Notes under the pieces: generated by a model
The model's input: only the letters and a program-made list of their open reading frames with translations
Told to the model about the DNA's origin: nothing
Database searches by the model: none
Program-made: the position numbers and the translations under genes
Assembly (NCBI RefSeq): GCF_029223285.1
Contig: NZ_JARHUJ010000007.1
Span: forward strand, 496,001 to 560,000
Length of the DNA stretch: 64,000 bases
Direction: 5' to 3'
From: Paraflavitalea sp. CAU 1676
Lineage (GTDB): Bacteria; Bacteroidota; Bacteroidia; Chitinophagales; Chitinophagaceae
Shown here: one piece after another, positions 19,641 through 28,860 of the stretch
Layout of the letters: the number at the start of each line of letters is the position of its first letter
Numbering within the stretch: position 1 is the first letter of the stretch

Positions 19641-22457
19641 TTAGAACGAAGCGGTCACTCCGAGGTTAAACAAACGGGTTTGCGGCGCACTGCCAACATT
19701 GGTTTCAAGAACTTTTCGTTCTCCCGATATCGTCAGCAGGTTAAACCCACTGACATATACACCGAGTTCTTTCACAAACTTCTTGTTCCTGAGTACACCA
19801 CTCAGGTTATAAGACACCTGCACCTTGGCCAGGTCGAACCGGTTCGTGCTATACAACCAGAAATCGGAAGCCCGGAAATTGTTGTCGCTGTTGAAAGTGG
19901 TGAGGCGTGGATACTTGGCTGTTGCGGCCGTCGCCGGCGTCCAGCGGTCACGTACCACGATGGAATATTTATCTTCGCCGTCGACCCAGAAATAACTATT
20001 GTTTTTCAGATCATAGGCACCAAAGCGACCGATACCAATGGCAAGGAATGACAGGTTCTTCCACTGTGCGCTAAGGTTTACTCCAAGCGTAAAGGGAGCC
20101 CCAAACCAACCGCCACGGCCCAGGTACACTTCGTCGCGCAAGTCGATGACACCATCACCGTTTTGATCCCTGTATTTGATATCGCCAGGTTTCACAGCGC
20201 CGAATGTTTGTGCAGGCGAGTTTTTGATATCGTCTGCATCCTTGAAAAAGCCAAGGCTTTGCAGTCCCCAGATGCCATCGATGGGTTTGCCTTCACGATA
20301 CTGGTACGCATCCTGGAACACTTCGGCCCTTTGCGTGGCTTTGGTGCGGTAGTACGTTCCTGTAACACCCAGTGTCCAGCTTACATCGCCCAGTTTTTGA
20401 TGCAGGCGTGCATTGAAGTCGAAACCCACCCGCTGATCATTGTTGTAGTTTACATAGGGGATGAATGAGGAAACAGGAAATCCGGTCGTGAAATAGGAAG
20501 GGAACAAAACACCCGCCTGGATAATGTTGCCGGTGATGCGATTGGCAAAAACATTGGCTTCTACCTGCACGGCTCCCTTCAGCAAGGAACTTTCTAAACC
20601 AATGCTTACCTCTTCTCTTTTGGGGAAGCTCATCTCATCGTTATTACCTCTTCGCGATTCCGTAGCCTGGATTCCACTACCATCCTTCCAGCCATACCAA
20701 CTGCCCAATACGGTATATACTCCCTGGTACAGGTAATAACCGGTAATATCCAGGTCTGTGTGCAGGATGCCAGCCGATGCCGTGAGGCGCAGATCGTCCA
20801 CCACCCTGCTGCCACGAAGGAAAGGTTCGTTGCTAAGGCGCCAGCCAAGCGAAACGGTCGGTGAAACAGCCTGGCGTTTCCCTTCCGGCAGCCGGGCGCT
20901 ATGCACCAGCGCACTGCTGAGGTCTATATAATAGATTTGTTTGTAATTGTACCCCAACTGCAAACCCAGGTTCGCATTACTGGTCGCATGGTACATGGCC
21001 GACTCCTTTTGCTGCCAGCCGTTCACCAGCAATACGGCAGAGACATTATGCAATCCTTTGAAGCTGTTGACATAGTTGAACTGCCCCGTAGCCCAGATCG
21101 TTTGCCGGTACCAGCTATTGCTCACAGTTTGAATACCGCTGCTGGCATCCTGACTATACTGCGTCAGGTTGCTTACAAGATCCTTACCCGAATAACTGTT
21201 CCAGGCAGGAGCATAGACTGCATAAGAATTATTGAAAGCCAGGTTGTACGACGCATTGTAATCCACGGCAAAAGCACCGCGAAAACTCAGCCCCTTCAAC
21301 ACATTGCGCAAATCGGCATTCACGCCTGTATTGAACTGAAACTGGCGGCTCGTGTATTTGTTGTTGCCACCCGCATAGATGGCCGCGATAGGATTCGTTT
21401 GATCGAGCTGCGTGCCGCCCAGCAGGTATTTACCATTGATGATATGGTTGCTGTTCTTTACATAGATCTGCGAAGCCTCATCTTCAGGCTCTATCATATC
21501 CAGGGGGATCAGCGGCGTATACCGGTGCGGACGCAAGGTGGCGGCGCCTTGCCAGTAGTTGGTATTTACCCCCTTGCCGGTATAGAAGATGGCTGTAGCA
21601 TCAACATTGCAGGATATATATTCGTTGAGGTTGATGTCCACATTGCCACGAAGGTTCAGCCGGTCCACGCGGTCGTTCCGGATCGCTTCGCCGAAGTTCA
21701 ATAGGGAGCCGGCCGTAATGTATCCCACATTAGTGTAATAACGTGCCTTATCATTGCCTCCTGTTATTTCGGCTGTTGCATCATAACGGCCGAACGTCTT
21801 TTTAAGATATTGGTCCGAATAATAATCGACACTTGGATAGCGATAGGGGTTTTTACCCGACGCATAATTATAGATCGTTTCAGGAGTATACAACTCGGCG
21901 AGTCCTTCATTCCGGCGCGCCTCGTTGTACAAGGTCATGTACTCGGCCGAACCCAGGTATTCGGGGTACTCTTTCGGTACATGCATCCCGGCATTCACCC
22001 GGATATCGACCTTTTGAGCGCCGGCCGATCCCCGCTTGGTAGTGATGTACACCACACCCTTGGCGGCACGGCTACCATACAGGGCCACGGCATTCACCCC
22101 CTTCATAAAAGTTATCCTGTCGATCTCGGTAGGTAATACGTTGGTCGCCTCGCGCGGTACGCCGTCGATAATAAGCAGGTAACCGCCCATGCCCCATAGG
22201 CTGTTGCCATTGAAGCCAGCTGCCCAGGCATCCATGTTCTCCAGGCTATAGGCCATATAGTTTTTTTTCATTTGCCCGGCAACATCTACAAACGACACGC
22301 CGCCCAACGCATCTTTTTTATCCAAGCGTCTAAACGCCACCTGCACCCGTTGATCCGGAGCGGCCTGCGCACTCACTTCGCTGCTGTCCTGTGCCATGCC
22401 GGCCGGCCCCATTGCCGCCAACACGCCCAGCATCAGTATATTTTTTATTTGCTTCAT
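19641..22457 (-). CDS. xusC: SusC/RagA-family TonB-dependent transporter lacking the N-terminal extension (XusC position)
   Basis: 938 residues from the ATG at 22457. The longer frame to 22562 overlaps the upstream susD and is rejected. After the signal peptide (ending GMAQ) the protein goes almost directly into the plug domain (YLLIIDGVPR, GVNAVALYGSRAAKGVVYITTKRG). There is no carboxypeptidase-D-like beta-sandwich and no clear TonB-box linker of the usual SusC length. The C-terminal 22-strand barrel appears complete, ending FNLGVTASF. It pairs with the following SusD and should import xylo-oligosaccharides. The shorter N-terminus contrasts with the full-length SusC earlier in the same operon. 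Confidence 0.92.
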   Translation of the reverse strand: MKQIKNILMLGVLAAMGPAGMAQDSSEVSAQAAPDQRVQVAFRRLDKKDALGGVSFVDVAGQMKKNYMAYSLENMDAWAAGFNGNSLWGMGGYLLIIDGVPREATNVLPTEIDRITFMKGVNAVALYGSRAAKGVVYITTKRGSAGAQKVDIRVNAGMHVPKEYPEYLGSAEYMTLYNEARRNEGLAELYTPETIYNYASGKNPYRYPSVDYYSDQYLKKTFGRYDATAEITGGNDKARYYTNVGYITAGSLLNFGEAIRNDRVDRLNLRGNVDINLNEYISCNVDATAIFYTGKGVNTNYWQGAATLRPHRYTPLIPLDMIEPEDEASQIYVKNSNHIINGKYLLGGTQLDQTNPIAAIYAGGNNKYTSRQFQFNTGVNADLRNVLKGLSFRGAFAVDYNASYNLAFNNSYAVYAPAWNSYSGKDLVSNLTQYSQDASSGIQTVSNSWYRQTIWATGQFNYVNSFKGLHNVSAVLLVNGWQQKESAMYHATSNANLGLQLGYNYKQIYYIDLSSALVHSARLPEGKRQAVSPTVSLGWRLSNEPFLRGSRVVDDLRLTASAGILHTDLDITGYYLYQGVYTVLGSWYGWKDGSGIQATESRRGNNDEMSFPKREEVSIGLESSLLKGAVQVEANVFANRITGNIIQAGVLFPSYFTTGFPVSSFIPYVNYNNDQRVGFDFNARLHQKLGDVSWTLGVTGTYYRTKATQRAEVFQDAYQYREGKPIDGIWGLQSLGFFKDADDIKNSPAQTFGAVKPGDIKYRDQNGDGVIDLRDEVYLGRGGWFGAPFTLGVNLSAQWKNLSFLAIGIGRFGAYDLKNNSYFWVDGEDKYSIVVRDRWTPATAATAKYPRLTTFNSDNNFRASDFWLYSTNRFDLAKVQVSYNLSGVLRNKKFVKELGVYVSGFNLLTISGERKVLETNVGSAPQTRLFNLGVTASF

Positions 22458-22495
22458 GAAATGGTTGATTAAAATTTGATAAAGAATGCCGCACA

Positions 22496-24376
22496 CTACC
22501 AACCCGGATTTTGCGGAAACTCGAGGTACAGGCTGGCATCCGAGTTCTTTAACGGAAACCAATAATGCTTTTCGGTATACTTGCGCTCCAGGATGGTAAC
22601 TTCCCGCAGGTTCAGCACGCGGTTATTTTTCGGATCTGCCGCGTTGAAACCCGGTGCACGGTCAAACTCCAACGATTTTTTGAGTGTATAGGGGGCATCG
22701 ATGAACAGCATCCAGCGGCGCAGGTCATTGAACCGGTGTCCTTCGAAGGAAAGCTCCACCGCACGCTCGCGCCTTACCTCGGGCATAAAGGCAGCCAGCG
22801 AACCGGTAAACTGTGCCGCTACATGGCCGGCGCCTGCACGATCGCGCAGCACGTCGATGGCCTCTACCGCCGTTTTGCCATAGTTACCCGATTTACCGGC
22901 CGGCGTACCGAAGCCCTGTGCTGCTGCTTCCGCATACATCAGGTACACATCGGCCAGCCGCATATACGGCAAGTGAATATTGAGACCTTTATCGTATGAA
23001 AAGCCCTGGTCATGCTTATTGGAAGTAATAGGTATGAACTTGTACAGCAGGTAACCGGTGCGGCTTCCTGTACTTACATCCCGGTAACTGCCTCCGGTGA
23101 AAAGATTGGCATACCGGTTGGATTCCACAGGTGCAGCACCCTGAATGCACTTCACCCCATCGTACACGAAATCATTATAAAAGCGCGGATCGCGGTTGCG
23201 CCAGGGATATTGCGGATCATAGCCCGATTCTGCATCGGCTTTGGTAATATCCTTGATCGGCAAACCATTTGCCATTCCATAATAATCAACATAATTGGCT
23301 GTAGGTGAAAAGGTGATCGATTCGTCGACGAGAATACCGGCCGGGCCGTATTGCGCAGCCGTATTGTACGTAGAGCCATGCGCTCCGTAATAAGGGCCGC
23401 GGAAGATGGCTTCCGTGCCACCCGGCATTGCGAAATTTTGTCCTGTCGTGTAGAAATTATTGTAGTATTTCGAAAACTCGAGCAGCTTATAAGGCGCCTC
23501 TCCCACCTCGCACAATTGCAGTACCTCGCCGAATGCTTCCGCAGCTTTCTTGCAATAATCAGTATTGTAGCTCTTATTCCCTTTCGACACGTAGTTCATG
23601 AGCGGACTTCCTGCCCACAGGTAATTCTTGCCCAGGTAGCTCAACGCCATGATCTTGTTGATGCGCAGTTGATTCTTACCCAATGTGCGCTTGCCTGCAT
23701 TGGTATTATCCCAGTTCAGGGGGAGCAGTTTTGCTGCCTCCGCGAAATCAGCCCCGGCTTTATCGGCACACTCCTGGTACTTCAGGCGGGGAAGGGTCAG
23801 CTTCTCATCACCCGGTAATACTTTATCGATATAGGGAAGGCCGCCGAAGTACTGGATGAACATAAAATGAAACCAACCGCGGAAAAACAGGAGTTGCCCT
23901 TTGATGAGATCCTTCTCTTCCTGGGTAGCCTCCGTCAGCTTATCCATATTGGCCAGTCCCATGTTGCACTTGCGGATGCCATACCAGCCCAGCTTCCAAA
24001 GCGACTTCGCAAAACGGTCATCGTTGGTACTGGTATTGTTACGGTCCATCCACCCGGCTTGCCAGCCGTCATACTGCGCTTGCCAGCCCCAGAAATCACC
24101 ATTGTCGATCTTAAAGACGAAATGAAAATCACGTACCGTGCCCTGTATCTCGTCTTCGCCCCAGTTCCAGCAATTGGTCCAGTAAGCGTTGCTGAAATCA
24201 GGGATACAATGATAGAGTTCTTCGGTAAAGCCCTGGAAATTCGTAAAGTTTTTAAAAGCATTCTCTTCCGATACGATCGATTGCGGCTCACGGTCCAGGA
24301 AACGCTTGCACGAAGCCAGGCCCGATACAGCGCCTAAAAACGCCAGCAGCAATAACGACTTGATATGTTTTTTCAT
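22496..24376 (-). CDS. xusB: SusD/RagB-family surface glycan-binding protein (XusB position)
   Basis: 626 residues from the ATG at 24376. The lipobox is SGLASC, followed by KRFLDREPQS, the classic SusD mature start. The C-terminal region contains PEVRRERAVELSFEGHRFNDLRRW and ends with FPQNPGW, as SusD proteins typically do. It is rich in aromatic residues, consistent with polysaccharide stacking. It is partnered with the long SusC encoded 11 bp upstream. In Bacteroides the XusB equivalent is the main xylan-binding protein; that function is carried over from the family. Confidence 0.93.
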   Translation of the reverse strand: MKKHIKSLLLLAFLGAVSGLASCKRFLDREPQSIVSEENAFKNFTNFQGFTEELYHCIPDFSNAYWTNCWNWGEDEIQGTVRDFHFVFKIDNGDFWGWQAQYDGWQAGWMDRNNTSTNDDRFAKSLWKLGWYGIRKCNMGLANMDKLTEATQEEKDLIKGQLLFFRGWFHFMFIQYFGGLPYIDKVLPGDEKLTLPRLKYQECADKAGADFAEAAKLLPLNWDNTNAGKRTLGKNQLRINKIMALSYLGKNYLWAGSPLMNYVSKGNKSYNTDYCKKAAEAFGEVLQLCEVGEAPYKLLEFSKYYNNFYTTGQNFAMPGGTEAIFRGPYYGAHGSTYNTAAQYGPAGILVDESITFSPTANYVDYYGMANGLPIKDITKADAESGYDPQYPWRNRDPRFYNDFVYDGVKCIQGAAPVESNRYANLFTGGSYRDVSTGSRTGYLLYKFIPITSNKHDQGFSYDKGLNIHLPYMRLADVYLMYAEAAAQGFGTPAGKSGNYGKTAVEAIDVLRDRAGAGHVAAQFTGSLAAFMPEVRRERAVELSFEGHRFNDLRRWMLFIDAPYTLKKSLEFDRAPGFNAADPKNNRVLNLREVTILERKYTEKHYWFPLKNSDASLYLEFPQNPGW

Positions 24377-24387
24377 GATGGTCACGT

Positions 24388-27300
24388 TTAGAAAGTAATA
24401 TTGGCACCGAGGTTATAGCGCTTAACGGTAGGATAGGCGCCCTGCGAAGCCCAGCCCGTACCGGCAAAATTCGACTCGCGGTCGTCGGGCATCTTGCTCC
24501 ACGCCGCCAGGTTATTTCCGTTCAGGTATATACGCAGCGAGGCAAGGCCTATTCGCTTTACCAGCCCGTTGCCGAACGTGTAGGCGAGTTCCGCATTCTT
24601 CAACCGTACATACGAACCGTCAAACATGTATTGAGTGCCGCGGTAATAACCGGCGGGAGTAGAGAGCCAGCGCGGCATGGGTACGTCGGCATTGAAATTA
24701 TCCTTCGACCAATAACTCCCTTCGTCGTACACCACATGATTCTGCGATCCCAGGCTGTTGAAGACTACCTGCCTCGTCACATTGTTGACGGCATAGAACT
24801 GCACAAAGAAGGTGAGCCCCTTCCAATCCAGTCCAAGTGTTGCATTGTAGGTGTTCTCCGGCCAGTTGCTGTGCCCGTAAGGGATATTGTCCCGCGTATC
24901 GATGATCCCGTCACCGTTGTAATCGACGATATGATAATTGCCCGGCAGCTTCTGGTTATCGTTCGCATTGTGAATAGTACTGCCATACAGCTCATCCCAG
25001 GTATTGTAAGTACCCTGGCTCACGTACGAATAAGTTTGGCCGATCTGCATATTATCCGACTTCTGGTAGTCGGGCAACAGCTCGGGATTGTCTCCATTGA
25101 TGACCTTATTCTGCGTGTGGGTCATGTTGAGGTCGGCCCAGAGGCGAAGGTTGCGTGTGGCGAGGTAGTTCACATGCAGTTCCAATTCATACCCTCTCGA
25201 CCGGGCGCTCCCCAGGTTGGCCACCGGTGGGTTGGCCCCGTAATACGATGGCACCGAAGTGCGGGTACCCATCAAAATTTTACTGCGGTTGTCCTGGAAG
25301 AAATCTGCCTTGGCTCTGATAAGGCCTTTGAACATTTCAACGTCTGCACCTATATTGTATTTCTCCGACTGCTCCCATTGAACGTTTGGATTGCCCACGG
25401 CTGTTTCACGATACCAGTTGAAGGGGCTTTGTTCGGCGCCTTCACCGGTCATGCCAAGGCGCGAGCGGCCGCCGTAGGCCCACTCCGTCAGGTAGAGGAA
25501 GCGGCCTCCCACGTTATCAAAACCGGTTTGTCCGTAAGACGCACGCAATTTCAGCAGGTCGAGAAACCCAATGCGTTTCATGAAGTTTTCCCGGGTCACG
25601 ATCCAGTTCAACCCGCCCGACGAAAAGAAAGCAAAACGATATTCGGGCGCAAACTTTTCCGAACCGTTGTAGGCGCCGTTGTATTCGATCGTATACTTAC
25701 CATCATAGGTATAAGTAGTACGGAACACCCAGTCCTCCCGGTAAGAAGGTATCTCGCTGCCATTTGAGGTAACATTCCTGTTCAACAGGCCCATAGCCGT
25801 AACGGCATGCTTGCGCGCAATGGTCTTGGCATAATTCAATTGAAGCTGATAGAACAGGCGGCGTTGATTGCCCGTTACAGAGCCTGCGGCCGGCGACCAT
25901 TTGGCGCCTTCCTGAAAATCAAAGCCGGTGGGCGGGTCCTTGGTTTCCTTATAAGAAACAAAACCGGTTTCGGGATCGATCCACTTCCGCTGTACGCCAT
26001 TAAAAAGATCGTTGACCCCACGGTCGCTTTCAATAAAAGTGTTGTCCATCGAAACGGTACCGTTAAAACGCAGCCCTTTTACCAGCATATCCAGGTTCTG
26101 TTCCAGCGCAAAATCGGTCGTAATACGGGTAGTGGTCTGGTACTGGATGCCTCCCACCGCCACACTGCGGGCCGAGTTCTCCGCACGGCCTTCATTCGGC
26201 GCAAAATAACCCCAGCTGCCATCCGAATACTTTGGCAGGAATACGTCGGGCGCCGTAGTATAAGCATCGATCCAAGGACCATATTGGTTACCGGTAAAAC
26301 CCCAGGGACTCTTTCTTACACCGTATGAACCACTCAGGTTCACTTTGAAGAGTGTAGACGGCGAGAGGTTGAAGTCAAGGTTGGTACGCACGTTCGCACG
26401 CGTAAAACCAAAACCGGGCTCGTAACCACGGTTGTTGTCCGGCACCTTGAAAAGATCGCCCTCATAGAGGAAGTCGGCGCTGGTGAAGTATTTGACGAAA
26501 CGGGTACCGCCGCTGATGTTAAGGTTCGCATTTTGCGACATCGCATAGTCCTTGAACAAAGTCTTGGCCCAATCCACATTGGGATAGCGCTCGGCCTCTT
26601 CAAGATTGGCCGGATTCCTGTATTTATTAATAATGTCGAGCGGGGTATGTTGATTCCAGCTTTCGGGCTTAAGGGCCACCTCGTACTCGATCGCATCATT
26701 AATGGTACGCAGCGACTCATAAGAATCCGCCTTACCCGGCAGTTTGGAAGGTGATTTCACCACCGTGTTCACCGTAGCCCGGATAGACGCTTTTCCCGTT
26801 TTGCCGCGCTTGGTGGTAATAAGAATAACGCCGTTGGCGCCGCGCGAACCAAATACGGCCGTAGCCGAGGCGTCTTTTAAAACAGTTATCGATTCTACCG
26901 AACCGATATCCACGCTGGTCATGGGACGTTCTACGCCGTCTACCAATACCAACGGGCTGCTGCTATTCCACGTGCTCCGGCCGCGAATAATGATCTGCGG
27001 ATCTTCTTCGCCGGGGAGGCCGGTACTTTGTGCCGTGATGAGGCCAGGTACATTGCCCGTCAGGGCCGCCCCGATGTTCGACACACCGCCCGCCCTTTCC
27101 AGTACGGCGCCGGTAGTCTGCGACACGGCAGCCACCACACTTTCTCTTTTTTGCCGGCCATATCCTACTACGATCACATCTTCCAGGCCAATGACGCTGT
27201 CTTTTAGTATCACCGACACATTGGGCTGATTACCGACATTCACTTCCTGGGCAATCTTGCCCACATAGGTAAACACCAGGACCTGCTTGCCGGCCGGCAC

Positions 27301-27525
27301 ACGGATCGAAAACCGGCCTTCGTGGGTGGTACTGGTGGAAATATCCGTCTGTTTCACCGATACGGTCGTGCCGGGAACAGGCAGTTTCTTTTCATCCAGC
27401 ACCACGCCCTGTACCACACGGGCGTCCTGCGCTCGCAGTGGCGACCAGGCGAATAGGTTCGGCAGCGTTAGGGCTACCAGTAGCAGCCATTTCCATGACT
27501 TTTGGCTAAAGATCATTTTGAACAT
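24388..27525 (-). CDS. xusA: SusC/RagA-family TonB-dependent transporter, full length (XusA position)
   Basis: 1045 residues from the ATG at 27525; the upstream extension to 27594 lacks signal-peptide character. Signal peptide ends about SPLRAQ. A carboxypeptidase-D regulatory-like domain (VQGVVLDEKKLPVPGTTVSVK, about 35-110) is followed by the SusC linker IGLEDVIVVGYGRQKR, the plug (VLKDASATAVFGSRGANGVILITTKRGK) and a full beta-barrel ending VKRYNLGANITF. It imports oligosaccharides through the outer membrane using TonB energy, with the downstream SusD as lid. It is the first gene of the operon, so the operon promoter should lie in 27526-27750. No clear TAnnTTTG box was recognised there. Confidence 0.95.
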   Translation of the reverse strand: MFKMIFSQKSWKWLLLVALTLPNLFAWSPLRAQDARVVQGVVLDEKKLPVPGTTVSVKQTDISTSTTHEGRFSIRVPAGKQVLVFTYVGKIAQEVNVGNQPNVSVILKDSVIGLEDVIVVGYGRQKRESVVAAVSQTTGAVLERAGGVSNIGAALTGNVPGLITAQSTGLPGEEDPQIIIRGRSTWNSSSPLVLVDGVERPMTSVDIGSVESITVLKDASATAVFGSRGANGVILITTKRGKTGKASIRATVNTVVKSPSKLPGKADSYESLRTINDAIEYEVALKPESWNQHTPLDIINKYRNPANLEEAERYPNVDWAKTLFKDYAMSQNANLNISGGTRFVKYFTSADFLYEGDLFKVPDNNRGYEPGFGFTRANVRTNLDFNLSPSTLFKVNLSGSYGVRKSPWGFTGNQYGPWIDAYTTAPDVFLPKYSDGSWGYFAPNEGRAENSARSVAVGGIQYQTTTRITTDFALEQNLDMLVKGLRFNGTVSMDNTFIESDRGVNDLFNGVQRKWIDPETGFVSYKETKDPPTGFDFQEGAKWSPAAGSVTGNQRRLFYQLQLNYAKTIARKHAVTAMGLLNRNVTSNGSEIPSYREDWVFRTTYTYDGKYTIEYNGAYNGSEKFAPEYRFAFFSSGGLNWIVTRENFMKRIGFLDLLKLRASYGQTGFDNVGGRFLYLTEWAYGGRSRLGMTGEGAEQSPFNWYRETAVGNPNVQWEQSEKYNIGADVEMFKGLIRAKADFFQDNRSKILMGTRTSVPSYYGANPPVANLGSARSRGYELELHVNYLATRNLRLWADLNMTHTQNKVINGDNPELLPDYQKSDNMQIGQTYSYVSQGTYNTWDELYGSTIHNANDNQKLPGNYHIVDYNGDGIIDTRDNIPYGHSNWPENTYNATLGLDWKGLTFFVQFYAVNNVTRQVVFNSLGSQNHVVYDEGSYWSKDNFNADVPMPRWLSTPAGYYRGTQYMFDGSYVRLKNAELAYTFGNGLVKRIGLASLRIYLNGNNLAAWSKMPDDRESNFAGTGWASQGAYPTVKRYNLGANITF

Positions 27526-28071
27526 TGTAAAAGTGGATAAATTAGGTGAGGGCAATAAGCGTCCCGGCAGCCTATACAGCCGCCTGTCTGCCACAAGCGC
27601 CGGCGGGCAGCAGGTTGCAGAGCAATAAAAAAAGCCGCTAGCTTATTGAAAAACTACTGGCTGCTGGCTATTAAAGATGTTTGAAAAAGGAGGCGTCCGG
27701 AAGTTGGCGGACCCGAGAGGAGTTGGAGGATCATAAGCAATCATTTAGAGTTTATAAAGCAATTTTAGTAAGGCATAAAGCAGTAAGCCGATCACATGGC
27801 ACGGAGCACAAAATTCAACAGATTAAAACTACAATGGTGAAACCGGCATACATGGCACGAATCGCCAAAAGGAGAGTAAGAATGTTTTAACGCACTTCGA
27901 AATAGTAGGCAACCCACTCACAACGCATTCATTTTCAAAAACCCAGCCGCTATACAGGCAATATCCGCCCCTGGCGGATAAAAAGAGTTGTACAAACGAA
28001 ATTGTAAGCAACCTGTACAGGATCGCCGATAAATTGTCAAATTAACAGTTATATAGGTGTTAGGAGGATTA

Positions 28072-28227
28072 CTACCTGATCAGGAACTGAATGCGTGTTT
28101 GGAAGATCTGTGTAGATCCTTTTAGGTTAAACCGGTCCAGCTTGCCATAGCCGTAGGCCATTTCAAAACGAAGAAACTCCGCCAGATACCAGTTGATCAT
28201 TGGGGTAAATCGCCAGAATTTTCCCCT
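28072..28227 (-). pseudogene. C-terminal fragment of an OprO/OprP-like porin
   Basis: On the minus strand an open stretch of about 52 codons reads KFWRFTPMINWYLAEFLRF, then EMAYGYGKLDRFNLKG, then QIFQTRIQFLIR and TAG. This is the last beta-strand pair of the phosphate-selective-porin (OprO/P) fold, including the terminal QTRIQF strand. Upstream the frame closes at a TAG (28252-28254) and nothing else of the porin is present. A remnant of a deleted gene is the simplest reading. Confidence 0.65.
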
Positions 28228-28378
28228 TCCTTGGTGCGACCCACAAAAAAGCTACCCCATAAATCCAAACACAACACCTCTCACTATATACAACACAAAA
28301 CACACCAAAACCTAACCGCCTCGGGCAATATTTATTTTTTACACAACAACAGCTGCCACATTTTGAAACCTCGTTTGC

Positions 28379-28565
28379 CTGATCATTCCCTGATCATTGC
28401 CTGATCGTTCCTTGATGATCGGCTGATAAAGGCCTGATCAAGTCCTGATCACCTTCTGATGCTATTCTGATCAACCTGTGAGTAGGTCCTGAGTACTTCC
28501 CGACCAACTCCCGGGTAACTCCCGGTCAAGTCTTGATAACACTTTGAACGAACCCTGATGCCGAC
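28379..28565. repeat. Seventeen-unit tandem array with exact 11-bp period
   Basis: Cutting the sequence every 11 bases from 28379 gives CTGATCATTCC, CTGATCATTGC, CTGATCGTTCC, TTGATGATCGG, CTGATAAAGGC, CTGATCAAGTC, CTGATCACCTT, CTGATGCTATT, CTGATCAACCT, then weaker GTGAGTAGGTC, CTGAGTACTTC, CCGACCAACTC, CCGGGTAACTC, CCGGTCAAGTC, TTGATAACACT, TTGAACGAACC, CTGATGCCGAC. No insertion or deletion breaks the period over 187 bp. The core is the palindrome TGATCA. TGA stops occur in all frames on both strands, so it is not a coding repeat. The units differ by substitutions only. Confidence 0.9.
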
Positions 28566-28710
28566 CGATCCTTCACCCAATTCCAACTGAATGTACCATT
28601 TTAGGAACGATGTTCCGAAATACGACAAGGTGGCTGTATCAACATCGTAACCTTGCATCAAGCGCTCGTCATGACACCGATTATTCATTCACGTTTAAAA
28701 ACTTAAAATT

Positions 28711-28860
28711 ATGGCACGTCAAAAATATCACCACCGGATCATCGGAACCACCGGCAACATATCCTATCAAATAACAGCCAACGGGTACAAGAAGGACCAC
28801 ACCTCGCCCAACATAAACGCACGGTCATCGAATTGCCCCTGTGCGGGCTCACCCCTTAAC
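28711..28860 (+). pseudogene. Start of a decayed MARQK-type Bacteroidota gene
   Basis: From the ATG at 28711 the frame reads MARQKYHHRIIGTTGNISYQ, then an ITANGYKK segment. This resembles the N-terminus of a small Bacteroidota protein family that begins MARQKG and has GTIGNISFYK and DGY-type motifs. I know it from annotations of uncharacterised, often element-associated genes. After about 35 codons the resemblance fades. Beyond 28860 the frame is only the antisense shadow of the AraC gene. Probably a remnant; a short real gene is possible. Confidence 0.35.

Larger units (their letters stand above)
27526..28860. other. Gene-poor scar region of about 1.3 kb
   Basis: No intact gene is convincing. 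It holds the leader of the Xus operon (27526 to about 27700), a porin C-terminal fragment (28072-28227), an A/C-rich spacer (about 28255-28320), the 11-bp array (28379-28565) and the beginning of a degraded MARQK-type gene (28711 onward). The plus-strand frame at 27681-27890 is basic, has no recognisable features and is not called. Two gene fragments and an array side by side suggest repeated insertion and decay. Confidence 0.6.

Noticed and set aside
27681-27890. 69-codon plus-strand frame upstream of the Xus operon
   Set aside because: Basic, low-complexity composition with no recognisable motif; it overlaps the expected leader of the divergent operon.
28379-28565. CRISPR array
   Set aside because: Units are 11 bp and contiguous with no unique spacers, and no cas gene is visible.
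28620-28710. Phage or integron attachment site
   Set aside because: No integrase, tRNA gene or direct repeat pair could be found around the scar.
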